From an uncultured Bacteroidales bacterium (GTDB lineage Bacteria; Bacteroidota; Bacteroidia; Bacteroidales; Paludibacteraceae): a DNA stretch of 48,693 nucleotides. The notes under the pieces were generated by a model. It saw only the letters and a list, made by a program, of their open reading frames with translations, ran no database searches and had not been told where the DNA came from. Both the position numbers and the translations under genes were made by a program. Within the stretch, counting starts at the first letter, position 1. Each line of letters starts with the position of its first letter. This document shows positions 48,544-48,693 of the stretch, in pieces. The DNA lies in the NCBI GenBank assembly GCA_900316845.1, contig ONEG01000017.1:1-48693 (forward strand). The letters run 5' to 3'.

Positions 48544-48648
48544 GGGTAGACCAGGCGGACGGGCGGACACCCTTTTCCTAAAACTATACACACACGCGTG
48601 TGTGTGAGATTTATAAACAAGGGTGTCCGCCGGTCTACCCGTCCGCCT
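48544..48648. repeat. Large inverted-repeat structure with a central 18-base palindrome
   Basis: The perfect palindrome ACACACACGCGTGTGTGT (48588-48605) is flanked by a perfect 13-base pair, GGCGGACACCCTT (48562-48574) and AAGGGTGTCCGCC (48619-48631). Further out GGGTAGACC (48544-48552) pairs with GGTCTACCC (48632-48640), and AGGCGGACGGG (48553-48563) pairs with CCCGTCCGCCT (48638-48648). The outer two pairs are in swapped order, so they cannot both form at once in one hairpin. No protein-coding frame of note lies within. Confidence 0.85.
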
Positions 48649-48693
48649 AAAAACTTTCGTCTATTGCGCCGCATGCTATGCGGCAGAAACATC

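Noticed and set aside
48471..48692. Minus-strand frame of 73 codons at the right edge
   Set aside because: It reads straight through the inverted-repeat structure and the promoter box; its THTR-type stretch is just the translated palindrome.

Overview
The window is a chromosomal segment of a member of the Bacteroidota, most likely Bacteroidales. The evidence is the type IX secretion translocon protein SprA next to ruvA, gldG, DUF4301 and DUF5683 family genes, Bacteroidota housekeeping operons, and several promoters of the Bacteroidota type (TTTG, 20 bases, TAnnTTTG). No tRNA, rRNA or CRISPR array is visible. The species cannot be told from the sequence.

Layout. 1-93 holds the end of an IS3-like insertion sequence that runs off the left edge. 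219-10437 is a minus-strand run: ruvA, sprA, a NadR-like ATPase and a DUF4301 gene, read from a promoter at about 10470. 10627-14059 is a plus-strand run: thiL, kdsC, an IspD/TarI-type cytidylyltransferase and kdsD, so it mixes thiamine, KDO and isoprenoid (or CDP-alditol) supply. 14061-21661 is a more AT-rich accessory block: a RhuM-family gene, then a tightly coupled six-gene surface-glycan operon. 21635-39462 is a long minus-strand run: nrnA-like, PpiC foldase, gldG, a LysM/periplasmic-binding hybrid, a PorT-like barrel, kduI, kduD, a DUF4861 lipoprotein, a family 9 glycosyltransferase, parA, parB, DUF5683, an MltD-like transglycosylase, a MerR regulator, a glycosyltransferase and a YfhO membrane protein. 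39589-43093 (plus) carries a metallo-beta-lactamase-fold hydrolase, a polyprenol-phosphate mannosyltransferase and argS. 43098-46913 (minus) carries rplU, rpmA, serS and rpsA. 47222-48100 is a small AT-rich accessory operon ending at a clear terminator. The right end holds a frameshifted small gene and a large inverted-repeat structure.

The best candidate for an undescribed system is 15524-18983. There a sugar-nucleotidyltransferase-like domain is fused to a fold-type I PLP enzyme and followed, with ATGA overlaps, by an opine-dehydrogenase-like enzyme and a LicD-like phosphotransferase, and then by three glycosyltransferases. I read this as making a CDP-activated amino alcohol, possibly N-carboxyalkylated by the opine dehydrogenase, and attaching it as a phosphodiester to a surface glycan. 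The substrate is inference.

The second theme is short tandem repeats. Arrays with units of 7, 8, 11 or 15 bases, of unrelated sequence, sit on or just behind stop codons at many gene junctions. Related arrays also occur in frame inside ruvA, argS, gldG and the LysM hybrid gene, where they appear to add loops. rpmA (ribosomal protein L27) looks broken by a deletion of about 43 bases near its start, which is either an assembly fault or a striking lesion.
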